DNA of 41,711 bases from Acidobacteriota bacterium (lineage in GTDB: Bacteria > Acidobacteriota > Terriglobia > Acidiferrales > UBA7541), in contig JAGWOX010000005.1 in NCBI GenBank assembly GCA_028877145.1, positions 1 through 41,711 of the forward strand, given 5' to 3'. Positions 15,980-24,777 of the stretch are shown piece after piece; the first letter of the stretch is position 1; each line of letters begins with the position of its first letter. The notes beneath the pieces were generated by a model. The model was given only the letters and a program-made list of their open reading frames with translations. It ran no database searches and was not told the origin of the DNA. The position numbers were made by a program, and so were the translations under genes.

Positions 15980-18595
15980 TCAAGCGGCCGTTTTCTTTTC
16001 CGCTTCGGCGCGCTCGAATTTCATCTCGCCCGACTTCTTGTCGAGGCTGACGCGCACTTGGTCGCCGGGCAAAACATGCCCTTCGAGCACCTCCATCGCC
16101 AGCGGGTCGAGGACGAGACGCTGGATCGCACGCCGCAGTGGCCGGGCACCGAAGGCTGGATCGTAGCCTTCCTGAACCAGGCGCTCGCGCGCCGCAGGTT
16201 CGAGTTCGAGGGTGATGTCGCGTTCTTCGAGGCGCTTGGCGAGCCGCTCGAGCTGCAAATCGATGATCTGGTCGAGCTGATCGCGCCCGAGCGGGTTGAA
16301 CAGGACGATGTCGTCGATCCGGTTCAGGAACTCGGGCCGGAACGTCGCGCGCAGCGCCTCGGTAGCCAGTTCGCGGGCCTTTTCGGGATCGCGGACGGCC
16401 CATTCGCTGAGCGCCGTCGAGCCCACGTTGCTCGTCATGATGAGGACGGTGTGGCGGAAATTTACCACGCGGCCCTTGCCGTCTGTCAGCCGGCCGTCCT
16501 CGAGAATTTGGAGCAGGATGTTGAAGACGTCCGGATGCGCCTTTTCGATTTCGTCGAACAGAATCACCGAATACGGCCGGCGGCGCACCTGCTCGGTGAG
16601 CTGGCCGCCCTCTTCGTAGCCGACGTAGCCGGGAGGCGCGCCGATCAGGCGCGCGACCGAGTGCTTCTCCATGTATTCGGACATGTCGAAGCGGATCATG
16701 GCGCGCTCGTCGTCGAACAGGAATTCGGCGAGAGCACGAGCGAGTTCCGTTTTACCGACGCCGGTCGGCCCCAAAAAGATGAACGAGCCGATCGGGCGCT
16801 GTGGATCGGAGAGACCCGCGCGGCTGCGGCGCAGGGCGCTCGAAACGCGAGCGAGCGCGTCATCCTGTCCTACCACGCGATGGCGCAGACGCTCTTCCAT
16901 GTGCACGAGTTTTTCGACTTCGCCTTCGAGCAGGCGCCCGGTGGGAATTCCGGTCCACTTGCTGACGACGCGGGCGATGTCTTCCTCGTCCACTTCTTCC
17001 TTGAGCATGCGCCGGTCTTTTTGCAGTTCCGCCAGATGTTCCTGCGCCTTTTGCAAATCGCGCTCGGCCTGGGCGAGCTTGCCGTAGCGAATTTCGGCTA
17101 CGCGGGAAAGTTCGCCCGCTCGCTCGTAGCGTTGCTCTTCGGCCTTGAGCTGCTCGATCTGTTCCTTCAAGCGGCGCAAATCGCCGACGGCCTTTTTTTC
17201 CGTCTCCCAGTGCGCTTTCAAGGCGCTCGAATGCTCGCGCAACTCAGCGAGCTGCGCGTCGATCTGCGTGAGCCGCTCGCGGGAATGCGGATCGGATTCC
17301 TTCAGCAGGGCTTGGCGCTCGATTTCGAGCTGCATGACGCGGCGCTCGATCTCGTCGATTTCGACGGGCATCGAGTCGATGGCCATGCGGAGGCCGGCAG
17401 CGGCTTCGTCGACGAGGTCAACGGCCTTGTCGGGCAGGAAGCGGTCGGCGATATAGCGCTGGGAAAGCGTGGCGGCGGCGACGAGAGCCGCGTCCTTGAT
17501 GCGCACGCCGTGATGGACTTCGTAACGCTCCTGGAGGCCGCGGAGAATAGCGATGGTGTCCTCGAGCGAAGGCTCGGCGACGAGCACGGGCTGGAAACGG
17601 CGCTCGAGCGCGGCGTCCTTCTCGATGTACTTGCGATATTCGTTGAGCGTGGTGGCACCGATCGCGCGCAGTTCGCCGCGAGCGAGAGCCGGTTTCAGCA
17701 TGTTGGAGGCGTCGATCGCGCCTTCGGCAGCGCCGGCACCGACGAGCGTGTGCAGCTCGTCGATGAAAAGAATCAGGCGGCCTTCGGACTCGGTGATTTC
17801 CTTGAGGACGGCCTTCAGCCGGTCCTCGAATTCGCCGCGGTATTTCGTTCCGGCCACCAGCGCGGCCAGATCGAGTTGCACGATTTCCTTGGGCTTGAGA
17901 ATTTCAGGCACGTCGCCCGCGACGATGCGCTGGGCGAGACCTTCGACGATGGCCGTCTTGCCGACGCCAGGTTCGCCGATGAGCACGGGATTGTTCTTGG
18001 TGCGGCGAGCGAGAATCTGCATCACGCGGCGAATCTCTTCGTCGCGGCCGATCACGGGGTCGAGTTTTCCACGCCGGGCCTGATCGGTGAGATTGCGCCC
18101 GTATTGTTCGAGGGCGCGGAAAGTGCTTTCCGGCGTCTGGCTGGTGACGCGATGGCTGCCGCGCACAGAGGCCAGGGCCTGCAGGACGGCTTCGCGCGTG
18201 GCGCCGAGGCGCTTGAGGATCTGGCCGGCGGGGTCGCGATCCTTTCCCGCGATGGCGAGCAGCATGTGCTCGGTGGAAACGAATTCGTCCTTGAAACCCG
18301 CGGCTTCGTCAAAGGAACGCTTCAACACGTCGTCGGTTGCCGGGCCGAGGTATTGCTGCGTGATGCCGGTGACCTTGGGCAGATTGTCGAGTTGTTGAGA
18401 GACCTGCGAGGCGACAGCCTCGGGCCTGACGCCGAGCTTGGCCAGCACCGGCGGCACGACGCCTTCCTCCTGCGCGAGCAGGGCGGCGAGCAGATGCAAC
18501 GGCTCGATCTGCTGATGATGGCGTTCGGCGGCGAGTTCCTGCGCGCGGCTGAGCGCTTCCTGGGCCTTGACGGTCAATTTGTCCATGCGAAGCAT
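15980..18595 (-). CDS. clpB: ATP-dependent disaggregase ClpB
   Basis: ClpB is a hexameric AAA+ chaperone that, with DnaK, threads and refolds aggregated proteins. The 871-residue length is normal. An N-terminal Clp-N double repeat (1-150) precedes AAA-1 with Walker A GEPGVGKT (207-214) and Walker [14 protein letters not shown]. The coiled-coil middle domain (about 410-540) is present, which separates ClpB from ClpA/ClpC. AAA-2 has GPTGVGKTE and [14 protein letters not shown], and the C-terminal D2-small domain follows. The ATG at 18595 is chosen because AGAGGA lies nine bases upstream; ATG 18586 is the alternative. It lies 104 bases after hsp20 on the same strand, with a strong hairpin between them. 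A long open frame on the opposite strand is an artefact of GC-rich codons. Confidence 0.97.
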   Translation of the reverse strand: MLRMDKLTVKAQEALSRAQELAAERHHQQIEPLHLLAALLAQEEGVVPPVLAKLGVRPEAVASQVSQQLDNLPKVTGITQQYLGPATDDVLKRSFDEAAGFKDEFVSTEHMLLAIAGKDRDPAGQILKRLGATREAVLQALASVRGSHRVTSQTPESTFRALEQYGRNLTDQARRGKLDPVIGRDEEIRRVMQILARRTKNNPVLIGEPGVGKTAIVEGLAQRIVAGDVPEILKPKEIVQLDLAALVAGTKYRGEFEDRLKAVLKEITESEGRLILFIDELHTLVGAGAAEGAIDASNMLKPALARGELRAIGATTLNEYRKYIEKDAALERRFQPVLVAEPSLEDTIAILRGLQERYEVHHGVRIKDAALVAAATLSQRYIADRFLPDKAVDLVDEAAAGLRMAIDSMPVEIDEIERRVMQLEIERQALLKESDPHSRERLTQIDAQLAELREHSSALKAHWETEKKAVGDLRRLKEQIEQLKAEEQRYERAGELSRVAEIRYGKLAQAERDLQKAQEHLAELQKDRRMLKEEVDEEDIARVVSKWTGIPTGRLLEGEVEKLVHMEERLRHRVVGQDDALARVSSALRRSRAGLSDPQRPIGSFIFLGPTGVGKTELARALAEFLFDDERAMIRFDMSEYMEKHSVARLIGAPPGYVGYEEGGQLTEQVRRRPYSVILFDEIEKAHPDVFNILLQILEDGRLTDGKGRVVNFRHTVLIMTSNVGSTALSEWAVRDPEKARELATEALRATFRPEFLNRIDDIVLFNPLGRDQLDQIIDLQLERLAKRLEERDITLELEPAARERLVQEGYDPAFGARPLRRAIQRLVLDPLAMEVLEGHVLPGDQVRVSLDKKSGEMKFERAEAEKKTAA

Positions 18596-18633
18596 CGGCG
18601 ATCCTCTTTCGGAAAACTTCTTCTAGAAAATTT

Positions 18634-18660
18634 GGCCGGGCCAGCGTTGCCGGCCCGGCC
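18634..18660 (-). terminator. Hairpin in the hsp20-clpB intergenic region
   Basis: An 8-bp stem GGCCGGGC/GCCCGGCC with an 11-base loop, followed on the minus strand by AAATTTTC. It sits between the hsp20 stop and the clpB ribosome site. It could act as a partial terminator that gives more hsp20 than clpB message, or as an RNA stability element. Confidence 0.4.
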
Positions 18661-18699
18661 GGTCCGCTCTCGTGTTATGCGTTCTTCCCGCCTTGTGGC

Positions 18700-19161
18700 T
18701 CACTTTCCGACGTTGACGGAGACCTTGATCTGTTTCGGCTTGGCCTCCTCGCGTTTCGGCAGACGGACCGTCAACACGCCCTTTTCGTAATTCGCCTGGA
18801 TTTGCTCGGTGTTGAGGGTATGGGGCAGCGAGAAGCTGCGCGTGAACGTGCCGTAAGCGCGCTCGACTCGCAGGTAGTTCTCCTCACTCACTTTTTTTTC
18901 GAATTTCCGCTCGCCACGAATGGTGAGCATGTTGTTTTCAACACGAATATCGAGATCCTTCTCGTTGACTCCGGGCAGGTCGGCTTCGAGGACGAGCGCA
19001 TCCGGGGTCTCGTGGATATCGACCTCGGGAGCCCAGGCGGTCAGCGAAGACTCGCCGGCGCGGCGCAGGTAGTTGTCCTCAAAGAAGCGGTTGACGTGTT
19101 GCTGGACCCGGGAGAGTTCCCGGAAGGGATCCCAACGAGAGAGGGTAGGTGTGGTGCTCAT
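18700..19161 (-). CDS. Small heat-shock protein (Hsp20/alpha-crystallin)
   Basis: A 153-residue ATP-independent holdase that binds unfolding proteins and passes them to DnaK/ClpB. The N-terminal segment has WDPFREL, the alpha-crystallin domain (about 43-138) has VDIHETPDALVLEADLPGV and the GVLTVRLPK strand (127-135), and a short C-terminal tail follows. GGAGG lies about eight bases before the ATG at 19161. A near-consensus promoter with an embedded inverted repeat lies at 19192-19221. It is the first gene of a likely hsp20-clpB(-htpX) stress operon. No CIRCE or HAIR consensus was found, so the regulator is unknown. Confidence 0.95.
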   Translation of the reverse strand: MSTTPTLSRWDPFRELSRVQQHVNRFFEDNYLRRAGESSLTAWAPEVDIHETPDALVLEADLPGVNEKDLDIRVENNMLTIRGERKFEKKVSEENYLRVERAYGTFTRSFSLPHTLNTEQIQANYEKGVLTVRLPKREEAKPKQIKVSVNVGK

Positions 19162-19191
19162 GGGCGAACCTCCAAGAAGTTAGTTCGCATT

Positions 19192-19221
19192 CAGTATAAA
19201 ACATGAGCATACTGATGTCAA
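19192..19221 (-). promoter_or_regulatory. Promoter and possible operator of hsp20-clpB
   Basis: On the minus strand, a perfect TTGACA (complement of 19216-19221), exactly 17 bases, then TATACT (complement of 19193-19198). An inverted repeat CAGTAT-N11-ATACTG (19192-19214) covers the -10 box and most of the spacer, a suitable place for a repressor. Start point near 19186, about 25 bases before the hsp20 ATG. It begins only 25 bases beyond the rlmI-like stop codon. Confidence 0.7.
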
Positions 19222-19245
19222 CTATTGTGTGCCGGCTGTGAATAT

Positions 19246-20409
19246 CTATATTACACTGATAATAAAGCACTTTAAGTAATACGTTTCCGGCATTGTCAGC
19301 ACGACCGGGTGATCCGATGCCTGCATTCTGCGCTCGACAACTGCAACATGGCGCCGGGCGTCCAGCGCCGCTTCCGCAATAATCTGGGAAAAGAGGGACT
19401 CGGAAATATGGTGCGAGCAGGAGCAGGTGATCAAGAAGCCCTCGGGCCGGAGCAGGCGCAGGCTGCGGAGGTTGATTTCCTTGTAGCCCCGGCAGGCGGC
19501 GGAGATGTTGCGCTTGTTTTTGGCGAAGGCCGGGGGATCGAGGACGATCGTATCGAAGCGCCGGCCGCTCTCGTCGTATTGACGGAGCAGGTCGAACGTA
19601 TTGGCTTCACGCAGGGTTACGTTCTTGGCGGCGTTCAGGTCGACATTGCGTTGAGCGCCGGCCAGGGCGCTGGCCGAGAGGTCGACGGCTTCGACGCTTT
19701 CGGCGCGAGGGGCAACGGTGACGGCGAAGGACCCGGTTCCGGCGAAGCAGTCGAGCACTTCGCCGCGAGCATAGCGAGCGGCGGCGTGGCGATTCTGGCG
19801 CTGGTCGAGGAATCCGCCGGTCTTCTGGCCATGATGCAGGTCGTAGGAGAGGCGCAAGCCACGGTCGCAAGCGATCACTTCGGCCGGCACATCGCCATAA
19901 AGAAGGGATACTTTTTGATCGAGGCCTTCGAGTTGGCGTACCTTCGGGTCGTTGCGTTCGAGGATGCCCTTGGGCGCGAACTGCTCGACGAGGATTTCGA
20001 CGAACTCCTCTTTGCGGCGCTCGGTGGCCTGGCTGAGCGTCTGGATAACGATATAGTCGTCGTAGCGGTCGATGACGAGGGAGGGGATCTGGTCGGATTC
20101 GGCGTAGAAGAGACGGTAGGCGCGGCTGTCCTCAATCATGGGCTTGCGCAGGCGCGCGGCCCGGGCGATGCGCTCGGCGAGGAACGCGCGGTCGACCTGG
20201 ACATCTTCCCGGGTGACCACACGCACGCAGATTTCCGAGCGATCGCTGAAGAAGGCGCGGCCGAAGAAGCGACCGCGCTCATCGAGAACGCGGGCGACCT
20301 CGCCGCCTTCGGCAGTGGAGCTGCGGATATCGCTCCGATAGACCCACAAATGGCCGGAAAGAAGACGTCCGGCTCCGTGTTGATTGATAACAACTTCTGG
20401 CTCTGGCAC
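19246..20409 (-). CDS. rlmI: RlmI-like 23S rRNA (cytosine-C5) methyltransferase
   Basis: A 387-residue protein with an N-terminal PUA-type RNA-binding domain (about 1-75, GAGRLLSGHLWVYRSDI), an EEHEE-like middle region (YAESDQIPSLVIDRYDD) and a SAM methyltransferase domain with motif I LDCFAGTGSFAV, motif IV VLDPPAFAKNK and motif VI TCSCSHH. RlmI methylates C1962 of 23S rRNA in E. coli; close homologues across bacteria share this layout. The start is a GTG at 20409 with GGAGG nine bases upstream. The gene is divergent from queA. The family is certain; the exact rRNA position is transferred from the family. Confidence 0.9.
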   Translation of the reverse strand: MPEPEVVINQHGAGRLLSGHLWVYRSDIRSSTAEGGEVARVLDERGRFFGRAFFSDRSEICVRVVTREDVQVDRAFLAERIARAARLRKPMIEDSRAYRLFYAESDQIPSLVIDRYDDYIVIQTLSQATERRKEEFVEILVEQFAPKGILERNDPKVRQLEGLDQKVSLLYGDVPAEVIACDRGLRLSYDLHHGQKTGGFLDQRQNRHAAARYARGEVLDCFAGTGSFAVTVAPRAESVEAVDLSASALAGAQRNVDLNAAKNVTLREANTFDLLRQYDESGRRFDTIVLDPPAFAKNKRNISAACRGYKEINLRSLRLLRPEGFLITCSCSHHISESLFSQIIAEAALDARRHVAVVERRMQASDHPVVLTMPETYYLKCFIISVI

Positions 20410-20557
20410 CGGACGCCTCCGAGAACCAATGTGTATGGTTCGGTAGAATGACAGAGGTTATGGGTGTCGTTGAAAGCTCCTGTACCAAGCAGCCTTACTT
20501 CCCTCATAGCACATCCGGGACGCCCGTGCCAGTACCAGCAGAGTAACGGGGTGGAAT

Positions 20558-21667
20558 TTGAAGCTGAGTGATTTCGATTACGCGCTGCCGGCCGAGCGCA
20601 TCGCCGACGCGCCGCTCGTCGAGCGCGACGCTTCGCGCATGCTCGTGGTCGATCGGTGCGCCGGGACGTGGGAAGACGCGGTATTCCGCGAACTGCCGGA
20701 GCGGCTGCGTGGGAACGAACTGATCGTGGTGAACAACACGCGTGTGATTCCTGCCCGGTTGTTCGGCCGCCGCGCGGGCGTACACGCCGAGGCTCCGGGC
20801 CGCCAAGGCCGGCGCGGATTCCTCGAGGCAACGATCGAAGTGCTGCTCGTGAAGCGGCTCGGGCCGGATCGCTGGGAGGCGCTCGTGCGCCCGGGGCGCA
20901 AAATTCGCACGGGCGAGCGGATTTTCTTCGGAGAGGGTTTGGAAGCCGAGGTCGTGGGGAGGGGCGATTACGGTTTGCGCGAGGTGCGGCTGACTTCGGA
21001 GGGCAACCTCGAGGAGGCGATCGAGCGCGTAGGTCACGTTCCGCTGCCGCCCTACATACACCGGACGGACCGGCCCAGCGACCGCGAGCGCTATCAGACG
21101 ATTTTCGCGCGCACCGGCACGGCGGCAGCGGCGCCGACCGCGGGGCTGCACTTCACGCCGAAGCTGGTCGAGCGGCTTCGTGAGCGGGGCGTCGAACTGG
21201 CGGAATTGACGCTAGAGGTAGGTCTGGGGACATTCCAGCCGATCCACACGGAGCAGGTGGAGGAGCACCAGATTCACCGCGAGCCGTACGAAATCCCGCA
21301 AGCGACGGCGGATGCCATCGCGCGGGCGCGGCGCGAAGGCCGGCCCGTGCTGGCGATCGGCACAACGGTGGTGCGGGCGCTCGAAGACGCCGCGCTGAAA
21401 TTCGAGCGCGCGCACGGCGCGGTTGCGGCGGATGGTTCCGGCGAGGTCCTCGCGCCCGGGCGCGCCGAAGCCGACATTTATATTTATCCGGGCCATCGTT
21501 TCCGCGTGGTCGACGAGTTGCTCACGAACTTTCATTTGCCGCGGTCGAGCCTGCTGGTGATGGTGTCGGCGTTTGCCGGCAGGGAATTGCTGCTGCAGGC
21601 GTACGGGCACGCGATTCGGGAGGGGTATCGCTTTTACAGCTACGGGGATTGCATGTGGATTCGTTGA
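20558..21667 (+). CDS. queA: tRNA preQ1(34) S-adenosylmethionine ribosyltransferase-isomerase
   Basis: QueA transfers and rearranges the ribosyl group of SAM onto 7-aminomethyl-7-deazaguanine in tRNA, giving epoxyqueuosine. The 369-residue product has family motifs in order: LIVVNNTRVIPARLFG, GTAAAAPTAGLHFTP, GLGTFQPI, HREPYEIP, NFHLPRSSLLVMVSAFAG, and a YGDCMWI end. The start is TTG at 20558, read as MKLSDFDYALP, with GGGGTGG 4-10 bases upstream; no ATG fits the conserved N-terminus. It leads a plus-strand run of four genes, but the next gene has its own good promoter overlapping the queA stop. Confidence 0.96.
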   Translation: MKLSDFDYALPAERIADAPLVERDASRMLVVDRCAGTWEDAVFRELPERLRGNELIVVNNTRVIPARLFGRRAGVHAEAPGRQGRRGFLEATIEVLLVKRLGPDRWEALVRPGRKIRTGERIFFGEGLEAEVVGRGDYGLREVRLTSEGNLEEAIERVGHVPLPPYIHRTDRPSDRERYQTIFARTGTAAAAPTAGLHFTPKLVERLRERGVELAELTLEVGLGTFQPIHTEQVEEHQIHREPYEIPQATADAIARARREGRPVLAIGTTVVRALEDAALKFERAHGAVAADGSGEVLAPGRAEADIYIYPGHRFRVVDELLTNFHLPRSSLLVMVSAFAGRELLLQAYGHAIREGYRFYSYGDCMWIR

Positions 21668-21691
21668 GGTTCGGCCCGCATTGCATATAAT
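21664..21691 (+). promoter_or_regulatory. Promoter of the metallophosphoesterase gene
   Basis: TTGAGG (21664-21669, overlapping the queA stop), 16 bases, then a perfect TATAAT (21686-21691). The start point would be near 21698, about 18 bases before the ATG at 21716. Confidence 0.55.
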
Positions 21692-21715
21692 GGGCGCACG
21701 CAATGGAGACGCTTG

Positions 21716-22462
21716 ATGCCGCGATACCTGTTGCTGAGTGACATTCACGCGAACCTGACCGCGCTCGACGCGGTGCTGGCCGCCGCCAAGGGACGCTGGG
21801 ACACCGCCGTGTGTCTGGGCGACGTGGTCGGTTATGGACCCGATCCGAACGAAGTGGTCGACCGAATCGTGGCCATGGGCGTGCGGACGATCCGAGGCAA
21901 TCACGACAAGGCGGGCTCGGGGGTCGAAGACAGCGAGGATTTCAACCCGATCGCGCGCGCCGCGGTCGAATGGACGCAACATCAGCTCCGCCCGGAAAAT
22001 CTGACCTGGCTGCGCGAACTCCCGGCCGGACCGCTCCTCGAGGATGGGCTGGCCTTCGTGCACGGGGCGCTTGGCGACGAGGATGAGTACGTTTTCACCA
22101 TCGAAGGCGCGGCGCGCAGTTTGCGCGAAGCGACGCTGCCGCTCACCTTTTTCGGCCATACGCACGTGCAGGGCGGATTCATGATGCGTAACGGCCGCGT
22201 GGAAGGCTTCCGGCCGTCGATCGCGCCGGGCCTGGGATTTGTCCCGATGGAACTCGACCCCGACGCGCGTTATCTGATCAATCCCGGCTCGATCGGCCAG
22301 CCGCGCGACGGCGATCCGCGCGCCGCGTTCGTTCTGGCCGACCCGGACCGCCAGCACATCGAATTCTGGCGCGTGCCGTACGACATCGAAGCGGTGCAGA
22401 AGCGCATGGAAGAGGCCGGTCTGCCCGAGCCGCTCGTCCTGCGCCTGGCCTTCGGACGCTGA
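21716..22462 (+). CDS. Calcineurin-like metallophosphoesterase
   Basis: A 248-residue single-domain dimetal phosphoesterase. All core motifs are present: SDIHANLTAL (8-17), GDVVGYGPDP, GNHDKA, VHGA and GHTH with metal ligands Asp, His, Asp, Asn, His, His and His. The length and GDVVGYGPDPNEVV sequence match the YfcE/MJ0936-like phosphodiesterase group found alone in many bacteria. The substrate is not known; small phosphodiesters or Ap4A-type nucleotides are used by relatives. ATG 21716 with GGAGA ten bases upstream is preferred to the TTG three bases before. The following gene starts seven bases after the stop. Confidence 0.9.
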   Translation: MPRYLLLSDIHANLTALDAVLAAAKGRWDTAVCLGDVVGYGPDPNEVVDRIVAMGVRTIRGNHDKAGSGVEDSEDFNPIARAAVEWTQHQLRPENLTWLRELPAGPLLEDGLAFVHGALGDEDEYVFTIEGAARSLREATLPLTFFGHTHVQGGFMMRNGRVEGFRPSIAPGLGFVPMELDPDARYLINPGSIGQPRDGDPRAAFVLADPDRQHIEFWRVPYDIEAVQKRMEEAGLPEPLVLRLAFGR

Positions 22463-22469
22463 GGTCGCC

Positions 22470-22955
22470 ATGGTGAATTTCAAAATCGAATCCGAAGAGA
22501 AGCATCGTTCGCTATGGCCTTTCCTGCTGATCGGCGTGGTGGTGGTTGCGGTGCTGGTGGTGGTGTTCGGCTGGGTGGAGCGTCCGGGACCTCCCGGGCC
22601 GGCGGCAAAGCCCTTGCCGTTTGGCGCGGCCGAGCAGGCGTATGCGGGGAAAGTGAAATTCGAGAACCTGAAGATGAGCCGGTTCGCGAATTTCCTCAAT
22701 CAGGAAGTCACCTATATCGACGGCGACATCGTCAATCAGGGGGATCGTTCGATCGCCGCTCTCGCGGTGACCGTGGAATTTCGCAACATCGAGAACAAGG
22801 TGGTGATGCGGCAGACGCAGCGTCCGCTCAGCGAGCAGGCCGCGCCGATCGCTCCCGGCGAACGCCGTTCGTTTCGCCTGGCGTTCGAGCAGATTCCCGA
22901 TGACTGGAACATGCAATATCCGAAAATCCAGGTGACCGGTCTCGTGCTGCGCTGA
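22470..22955 (+). CDS. Membrane-anchored beta-sandwich protein (DUF2393/FxLYD-like)
   Basis: A 161-residue protein with a cytoplasmic start (MVNFKIESEEKHRSLW), one membrane helix (about 16-35), a Gly/Pro-rich linker, and an exported domain with the pattern of a short beta-sandwich: YIDGDIVNQGDRSIAALAVTVEF and PGERRSFRLAFEQIP. This matches the DUF2393/FxLYD style of domain seen in Acidobacteriota, although the assignment is by pattern only. It lies between the phosphoesterase and the 501-residue gene with gaps of 7 and 18 bases, so all three are probably co-transcribed. Function unknown. Confidence 0.75.
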   Translation: MVNFKIESEEKHRSLWPFLLIGVVVVAVLVVVFGWVERPGPPGPAAKPLPFGAAEQAYAGKVKFENLKMSRFANFLNQEVTYIDGDIVNQGDRSIAALAVTVEFRNIENKVVMRQTQRPLSEQAAPIAPGERRSFRLAFEQIPDDWNMQYPKIQVTGLVLR

Positions 22956-22973
22956 GCGGGGCGGAATTCGCCG

Positions 22974-24479
22974 GTGGATCCCACAAGCCAACTCCAACAA
23001 GCGCTCGAAGGGCTGATCAACGGCCAGCCGATCGAGATTCGCGAAGACGGCCGGCGCGTAGCGGGACTCGACGACGCTCGTTACGAGGTGCGTCCGGGTC
23101 CGAGACCGCTGCTGCATCTCTGGTCGGGCGACCGGACGCTGGTGCGGCGCGTGACGCGTGTGGTCGAGGCGAGTGGCGACTCGGTTCGTCTGGAAGTCGA
23201 GCGATTCGGCAAGAACCGGCCGGGACGGCTGGAGATCGTGCGGCGGGAACGCGCCCGGCGCCGCGCGCGTCTCGATCGCGAGGAGTTTGCCGAGCGCTTC
23301 GGCCATTTGCTCGAGCAACAGTTCCCGGACGAAAAGCTGCAAAGCCTGACCACGGCTCCCGACCCCGAGCATTCGCTTTCCGGCAACTACGCCCGCGGCT
23401 GGTTGCGCGCGGGGCAACAGGGATGGGCCGTGCTCGGGGCGTCGCCAGCCGAGACGGGGGCGACCATCGACGGGTCGCTGACGTTCGGATTGATCTGGCT
23501 CGATTGGCTTCGAGGCCGCGGTTCGGGGCCGGTGATCGCGGGGTTGCGGTTGATCCTCCCGGCGGGATCGAGCCGATTGGTCGCGCACCGGCTGGCGGCG
23601 CTTGCGCCCGACGTCACTGTGGAACTTTACGAATGGAATGCGGACGAGCCGCTGGCCCGCCGAATCGATCCGGCTGACGCTGGCAACATCTCCACCTGGC
23701 TCACACCGCGCCGGCAAAGCGAGTTGCTGCTCGATCAGGTCCAGGAGGCAAGTGCGCGAATTCGATCGCTGGCGCCTGCGGCGATCGACGCCGCGGTGGT
23801 ACCCGGGACGCGGCAGGTGGCCTGGCGCTTTCACGGGCTGGAATTCGCCCGGTGGTCGCGCGGCAAGATACGCCTGGAACTGGATTCCATGAGGACCGAG
23901 CTCACCGAAAAAAATTGGGATGTGCTCGAGCAGTTCGTGGCCTCGCTTGCCGCGCAACGGCGGCCGGACGGCAATCCGCGAGATTCTCTGTTTCGGGCGG
24001 CCCGCGAACGATGGCTCGAGACGATCGTGCTGGGCGAACCGACGCGCATCGACGCCCGGCTCGATCCCGCGCTGATCTATTCGCAGGTGCCGGCGTTTTC
24101 GTCGAGCGATCGTGGGGTGCTCGATTTGCTGGGGGTGAACGGCGAGGGACGGCTGGCGGTGATCGAACTGAAAGCCGACGAGAACGTGCAACTGGTTTTT
24201 CAGGCGGTGGATTACTGGCTGCGCGTGCGGTGGCATCACCGGCAGGGAGATTTCGAGCGCTACGGCTATTTCCCGGGGAAAACGCTGCATCCGGGCGATC
24301 CGTTGCTCTACATCGTCGCGCCCGGACTGCGCTTTCATTCGCTGACGCGAACGCTGCTACGCTACCTGTCTCCGGAAATCCCCGTGTGCCGCGTGGGCCT
24401 CAACGAGGATTGGCGGCGCGGGCTGCGCGTGATCGAGCGCGAGTGGCGCCCAGCGCGCTCGACAACGGGAAAGCTCTAG
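22974..24479 (+). CDS. Unknown 501-residue protein with PD-(D/E)XK-like C-terminus
   Basis: GTG start at 22974, 18 bases after the previous gene and in the same operon. Residues 1-90 are polar with strand-like pattern, 90-260 contain a charged helical region (RRERARRRARLDREEF) and a domain with GLRLILPAG and VELYEW, and 340-480 carry RWLETIVL, then GVLDLLGVNGEGRLAVIELKAD with Asp384, Glu398 and Lys400. D-x13-ExK after a Glu-bearing helix is the signature of PD-(D/E)XK nucleases and their inactive relatives. No signal peptide or membrane helix is seen, so it is cytoplasmic. I do not recognise the full-length family. A DNA-processing role is possible but unproved. Confidence 0.7.
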   Translation: MDPTSQLQQALEGLINGQPIEIREDGRRVAGLDDARYEVRPGPRPLLHLWSGDRTLVRRVTRVVEASGDSVRLEVERFGKNRPGRLEIVRRERARRRARLDREEFAERFGHLLEQQFPDEKLQSLTTAPDPEHSLSGNYARGWLRAGQQGWAVLGASPAETGATIDGSLTFGLIWLDWLRGRGSGPVIAGLRLILPAGSSRLVAHRLAALAPDVTVELYEWNADEPLARRIDPADAGNISTWLTPRRQSELLLDQVQEASARIRSLAPAAIDAAVVPGTRQVAWRFHGLEFARWSRGKIRLELDSMRTELTEKNWDVLEQFVASLAAQRRPDGNPRDSLFRAARERWLETIVLGEPTRIDARLDPALIYSQVPAFSSSDRGVLDLLGVNGEGRLAVIELKADENVQLVFQAVDYWLRVRWHHRQGDFERYGYFPGKTLHPGDPLLYIVAPGLRFHSLTRTLLRYLSPEIPVCRVGLNEDWRRGLRVIEREWRPARSTTGKL

Positions 24480-24531
24480 AGTGCCCTCCCGCCGGAGCGG
24501 AAGCTTCCCGAAAACCTGTCCTGTAAATGGC

Positions 24532-24582
24532 TCTGAAAATAATTAAGGGAAGCAGCCTGGGTGGGACCAAAGACTGCTTCCC
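24532..24582 (-). terminator. Probable terminator for the comF-HNH operon
   Basis: A 9-bp perfect stem GGGAAGCAG/CTGCTTCCC (24547-24555 with 24574-24582), followed on the minus strand by TTAATTATTTTC. It lies about 196 bases past the HNH stop, between convergent genes. The remaining bases of 24480-24777 hold no supported gene. Confidence 0.55.
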
Positions 24583-24777
24583 GGGGTGTGTCCTAGAGGT
24601 GCCTTCTGCAGGATAGGATGGCGACACCCCGGCGGAGGTTGCATGTTTTCTTTACGAGTAAAAAAAATCTCCAAAGATTGTGAGGCAGGCGGAGCAGTCA
24701 CGCGATGCCGGGTTTGGAGAGTAACGGGGCGCAGGGTATAGCGGCGCGGGGCGGGGGATTTGCGTAGCCGGTAACTA

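Noticed and set aside
16058-18790. A 910-codon open frame on the plus strand
   Set aside because: It lies opposite clpB. GC-rich codon use in clpB leaves the complementary frame open; the translation has no coherent domain.
19309-20451. A 380-codon open frame on the plus strand
   Set aside because: Opposite the rlmI-like gene, which has complete motifs on the other strand.
22512-24338. A 608-codon open frame on the minus strand
   Set aside because: It spans two plus-strand genes and is rich in Arg, His and Pro, typical of an antisense shadow.
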